Below are positions 15,939-18,240 of a stretch of 18,240 bases of DNA, one piece after another. How positions within the stretch are numbered: position 1 is the stretch's first letter; every line of letters starts with the position of its first letter. The stretch is from Candidatus Thiodiazotropha taylori (GTDB lineage: Bacteria > Pseudomonadota > Gammaproteobacteria > Chromatiales > Chromatiaceae). A program made the translations under genes and the position numbers. The stretch is taken from NCBI GenBank assembly GCA_019100305.1, contig JAHRHW010000036.1, forward strand, positions 1 to 18,240, written 5' to 3'. Below the pieces are notes generated by a model. The model was not told the DNA's origin. It did no database searches and was given only the letters and a program-made list of their open reading frames with translations.

Positions 15939-16316
15939 TTATTGAATATAAGCAGGGATGCCATAGAGCACAGCCCCCACCAAAAAATAAACAGTGAGCC
16001 CAATAGACGCTTTGTTCCTTGGATCATAAAACACTAACTGCTGAGCCGCCCTAAACAACCATAATAGTGAAATAAGAATGAGCAGTGTATTGCCAAGTTG
16101 AGTGTTTAAAAGCTCATCGGCATGAAAAAAAGAGATATACGCAAATATAGCGAATATGAATGTTATACTTATATTAAGTACTTGAATCGTTGATTTATTA
16201 ACTCTGTTGAGTGACATCAGTGTTTCTGGCCATTTGAATATTCGCCAAAACAGCACATGGAATACAATGAGTGCAACCATGTAAATTCCGCCACTAATAA
16301 TCAGTGCTTCGTTCAT
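15939..16316 (-). CDS. Small four-helix integral membrane protein
   Basis: This 125-residue protein from the ATG at 16316 has four hydrophobic segments at about 6-25, 43-65, 72-93 and 104-122. Polar loops include KWPETLMSLNRVNKSTIQ and FYDPRNKAS. The frame reaches back to 16376, but the extra 20 residues are polar and Cys-containing, and I judge them untranslated. There is no good ribosome-binding site at 16316, a reservation about the start. It is upstream of the DUF1428 gene in the same direction. The family occurs as uncharacterised membrane proteins. I cannot assign a function. Confidence 0.75.
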   Translation of the reverse strand: MNEALIISGGIYMVALIVFHVLFWRIFKWPETLMSLNRVNKSTIQVLNISITFIFAIFAYISFFHADELLNTQLGNTLLILISLLWLFRAAQQLVFYDPRNKASIGLTVYFLVGAVLYGIPAYIQ

Positions 16317-16376
16317 TTTTCTATAGTTTTTATCGACAACGGGCCGTATATTGCTACAAATTTGGCAACCAGGCAA

Positions 16377-16480
16377 TCTGACCTACAAACCGCATACCCA
16401 CTTTGAATTCAAGAAGTGGTGTCAGACCTGAGCCAAGCAAAGCGCTCATCTCTCTTGATGCTACACCCTACCACCATTCG
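16377..16480 (+). repeat. Diverged intergenic repeat, right copy
   Basis: This is the partner of 15231-15336, in direct orientation about 1.15 kb apart. It begins about 60 bases upstream of the membrane-protein start codon. Read on the minus strand it contains GAGCGCTTTGCTTGGCT. No open frame or classic insertion-sequence end is visible in either copy. Confidence 0.5.
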
Positions 16481-16864
16481 ATTAGGTCTCTTTGTCGTCA
16501 TTTAAATCGTTCTTCATTTCTGTGATGAGTTAAATCCTACCTTTTTTAGAGTGGGTTTCTTTGTTGATTCTTCTGTATCGTGCAGTTCATAACCTCCGTA
16601 CCGCGTTGCTCAACGACGCGATGATTTTTCGAGTTGATGGACTCAGGTACTTCGACAGAAATAATCCAGCCACATCAATTTACACTCATTTTCTATGATT
16701 TTAACCAAGCTCTCTACAACCATGGCGATCGAACTTTTAAAGTCACCCCGTACTCCAACCAAATAATTGCAGACCCTGATCAATCCAGCTCGTTTTAGTT
16801 GCTCAGGACGATATTTCAGGCATTTTTCCTGGTCTGTCAAACCGATTAGAATAGAAGTGAAGAC
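16481..16864. other. Intergenic region between divergent genes
   Basis: This stretch separates the minus-strand membrane-protein gene from the plus-strand SOUL gene and should contain promoters for both. It contains a small hairpin-like sequence CGTTGCTCAACG near 16604-16615. A 65-codon minus-strand frame at 16643-16840, with a TTG start and no recognisable family, is not accepted as a gene. I see no RNA gene. Confidence 0.45.
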
Positions 16865-17533
16865 ATGGAGATGAAGTATCTCGTACGAATTGCAGCAATG
16901 GTGTTACTCACGGCGATTGGAGCCAAGCAAGTCATGGCGATTGAAGAAGCTCAGTATGATGTGGTCCAGAAAGAGAGCGATTTCGAGATTCGTGACTATG
17001 CACCACACATTCTTGCCGAAACCTTTGTTACCGGTGCTATGGAAGATGCAGGGAAGGCCGCTTTTGGGCATCTTTTTGACTACATATCCGGCAATAACCA
17101 GTCTCGTAAAGAGGTTACGATGACGGCGCCGGTTGGGCAGCAGCCTGCCGGTGAAAAGATCAAAATGACCGCGCCGGTTGGACAGCAGCCAGACAGTGAA
17201 GGTTGGGTTGTCAGTTTCATGATGCCAAGTGAATTTACGATTGAAACACTTCCCATACCAAATGATTCAAAGGTTACACTACGTGAAGTTCCGCCCCAAC
17301 GGATGGCTGCAATACGCTACTCAGGATTCTGGAGCGAGAGCAGCTATATTGAACACAAAACAGAACTTCTGCAGTGGATAGAAGAGGCAGGGCTAACCAT
17401 CACCGGCGAGCCTGTCTGGGCCAGATATAATGCTCCGTTCACACCCTGGTTTATGAGAAGAAACGAAATCCTAATACCAGTTAGGGGAGCAGCCAAAACA
17501 GCCACCGTGAGCCATCGACTTGATGCACCATAA
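16865..17533 (+). CDS. SOUL heme-binding-family exported protein
   Basis: This 222-residue protein is the only plus-strand gene in the window. Residues 1-25 are a signal peptide (cleavage near VMA|IE). The mature part follows the SOUL/heme-binding-protein pattern: YDVVQKESDFEIRDYAPHILAET (~31-53), F.HLFDYISGNN, EVTMTAPV (83-90), VSFMMPSEFTIETLPIP (~116-132), VPPQRMAAIRYSGFW (~142-156), and the C-terminal ARYNAPFTPWFMRRNEILIPV (~186-206). MTAPVGQQP appears twice, at 86-94 and 101-109. Such a doubled MTAPV motif is common in bacterial members. The family binds heme or tetrapyrroles in eukaryotic examples; the bacterial role is poorly defined. The stop lies 16 bases before an attC-like palindrome. 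The start lacks a strong ribosome-binding site; an in-frame ATG at 16871 is less likely because its upstream GGAG is too close. Confidence 0.93.
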   Translation: MEMKYLVRIAAMVLLTAIGAKQVMAIEEAQYDVVQKESDFEIRDYAPHILAETFVTGAMEDAGKAAFGHLFDYISGNNQSRKEVTMTAPVGQQPAGEKIKMTAPVGQQPDSEGWVVSFMMPSEFTIETLPIPNDSKVTLREVPPQRMAAIRYSGFWSESSYIEHKTELLQWIEEAGLTITGEPVWARYNAPFTPWFMRRNEILIPVRGAAKTATVSHRLDAP

Positions 17534-17549
17534 TCAGCACAGTAACGGG

Positions 17550-17636
17550 AGCTAACGATAAGCGTAACCGGACTAATAATGTGGTGCGACAAAGGAGCAC
17601 CGCTTTATTGGCTCCCAGTTTGGGCGTATGTTAGGT
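17550..17636 (-). other. attC-like recombination site (array end)
   Basis: This 87-base imperfect palindrome is bounded by ACCTAAC (minus strand 17636-17630, matching RYYYAAC) and GTTAGCT (17556-17550, one mismatch to GTTRRRY). The two halves match over their length: TAAC, ATA.GC..AA, a CCGG/CTGG block, AATAA, then the tip stem GTGGTGC (17581-17587) with GCACCGC (17597-17603). This is the architecture of integron attC sites. The mismatch falls in the TTRRRY part, which in a terminal attC belongs to the flanking DNA and not to the cassette. The opposite orientation is also possible, since GTTAGGT at 17630-17636 is perfect on the plus strand. Confidence 0.7.
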
Positions 17637-18189
17637 TAATTCCTTTAGCTATACGTTTTTCTCCAGCCTTCCACTTCCAATACTTCAAGTTCAAAAAATG
17701 GATTAAATTTTCGTAGTTCTTCAATTACATCATCGTAATTAGGGTTACCGGGGCCACCTAACCCCAGATTACGAGAAATTGATATTCGCTTGTCATCTTT
17801 CAATACCAGTTCCAACTGCAACCTGGTGGCTGGTCGTTTTAACTTATGTATCGGTCTCATCTTATAAACTTCAAGCCTAAGTATATCCGGAATATAAACA
17901 TTTCCTATTGACGCGCTATCACCTGCATGGTCATTCCAGATAAGATTTTTATCTTCTCGATATAGAATATAACTTGTATTTCTAAATGAAAACCAAAAAC
18001 CACCCATTAGAAAGAGCAATGGAACCGTCCATTTTATTAGTTCGGCCTCTTCCCTGTACAACATGAAAGCCGAAAATCCTGATATCAAAATAAATATTGG
18101 GCCAAGTAATCTATAAGATCCTTTTCGCAAAATCTTACAGTCATTTCTTATGGTTGTTGACATGTGTTAATAAACTCGTTTGTACCTAA
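17556..18189 (-). mobile_element. Putative integron gene cassette (last of an array)
   Basis: On the minus strand a core site GTTAGGT (18190-18184) is followed after 20 bases by an ATG. One gene occupies nearly all of the ~630-bp unit, and its stop lies eight bases before the attC-like palindrome. One gene per unit, start close behind the core site and stop just before attC is the standard cassette layout. No integrase gene is in the window. It would lie beyond the right edge, or the array may lack one (a CALIN). Confidence 0.6.
17645..18163 (-). CDS. Cassette-borne two-helix membrane protein of unknown function
   Basis: This 172-residue protein has a polar N-terminus (MSTTIRNDCKILRKGSYR). 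Two TM helices at about 19-36 and 43-58 form a hairpin (LLGPIFILISGFSAFML, WTVPLLFLMGGFWFSF). A soluble C-terminal domain with beta-strand-like alternation follows (YILYREDKNLIWND, LQLELVLKDDKRISIS, FELEVLEVEGWRK). The hairpin-plus-beta layout resembles bacterial PH-like (bPH) membrane proteins, but I see no decisive motif. It is AT-rich, has a weak ribosome-binding site and fills the putative cassette. Cassette genes often lack known relatives and are expressed from an upstream promoter. Function unknown. Confidence 0.8.
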   Translation of the reverse strand: MSTTIRNDCKILRKGSYRLLGPIFILISGFSAFMLYREEAELIKWTVPLLFLMGGFWFSFRNTSYILYREDKNLIWNDHAGDSASIGNVYIPDILRLEVYKMRPIHKLKRPATRLQLELVLKDDKRISISRNLGLGGPGNPNYDDVIEELRKFNPFFELEVLEVEGWRKTYS

Positions 18190-18240
18190 CGAGGATGTAG
18201 AAAAACCCCAACACAAAAGCCGCAGCTCTTACATCCAAAA
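18184..18240 (-). other. Second attC-like site (partial, runs off window)
   Basis: GTTAGGT on the minus strand (18190-18184) is a perfect core site. Next to it an inverted pair, GGATGTA (18193-18199) and TACATCC (18230-18236), forms an inner stem about 30 bases apart. The outer arm that would carry RYYYAAC is beyond 18240. The core is identical to the complementary one at 17636-17630, as expected for neighbouring cassettes. The incomplete site keeps confidence moderate. Confidence 0.5.

Noticed and set aside
16643..16840. 65-codon minus-strand frame
   Set aside because: It has a TTG start, no ribosome-binding site and no recognisable family, and it sits in a region that must hold promoters for divergent genes.
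1..18240. CRISPR arrays, tRNA and rRNA genes, transposases
   Set aside because: I looked for spaced identical repeats, cloverleaf-like segments and transposase motifs and found none.

Overview
The window looks like part of a gammaproteobacterial chromosome. The evidence is Sec signal peptides, a TolC-type outer-membrane protein, HAMP/PAS/GGDEF/EAL signalling and a TelA/VWA cluster. I cannot name the species. Nearly everything is on the minus strand. The exception is one SOUL-family gene near the right end.

Right to left along the minus-strand reading direction: (1) 17550-18240 looks like the end of an integron-type gene-cassette array. It holds a complete attC-like imperfect palindrome, one cassette gene for a small membrane protein, and the start of a second attC-like site that runs off the window. 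(2) 16865-17533 (+) encodes an exported SOUL heme-binding-family protein. (3) 15230-16480 holds two AT-rich small genes, a four-helix membrane protein and a DUF1428/YbaA-like protein. They lie between two diverged direct copies of a ~105-bp intergenic repeat. (4) 10393-14913 is a compact four-gene operon: membrane-anchored substrate-binding-like protein, TelA (toxic-anion-resistance family), lipoprotein with a solute-binding domain plus a von Willebrand A domain, and a small XpaC-like membrane protein. (5) 2257-10095 is an unusual signalling cluster: a TolC-like outer-membrane protein, a PhnD-like periplasmic binding protein, a HAMP-PAS-GGDEF-EAL membrane protein overlapping it by 4 bp, then three more PhnD-like binding proteins. 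(6) 1-1905 is the N-terminal part of a large lipoprotein with a repetitive Asp/Thr/Pro linker and a PcRGLX/YetA-like region. It continues beyond the left edge.

The candidate new system is region 5. It has four paralogous phosphonate-type binding proteins in two sub-families (order A, [GGDEF-EAL], A, B, B), with no ABC permease or ATPase in the window. Their close packing with one periplasmic-sensing c-di-GMP enzyme suggests that they present ligands to the sensor and do not feed a transporter. This would be analogous in principle to the Vibrio NspS-MbaA pair. The role of the TolC-like protein is open. Base composition also shifts: the TelA operon and the TolC-like gene are G+C-richer, while the downstream binding-protein genes, the DUF1428 pair and the cassette gene are A+T-richer.
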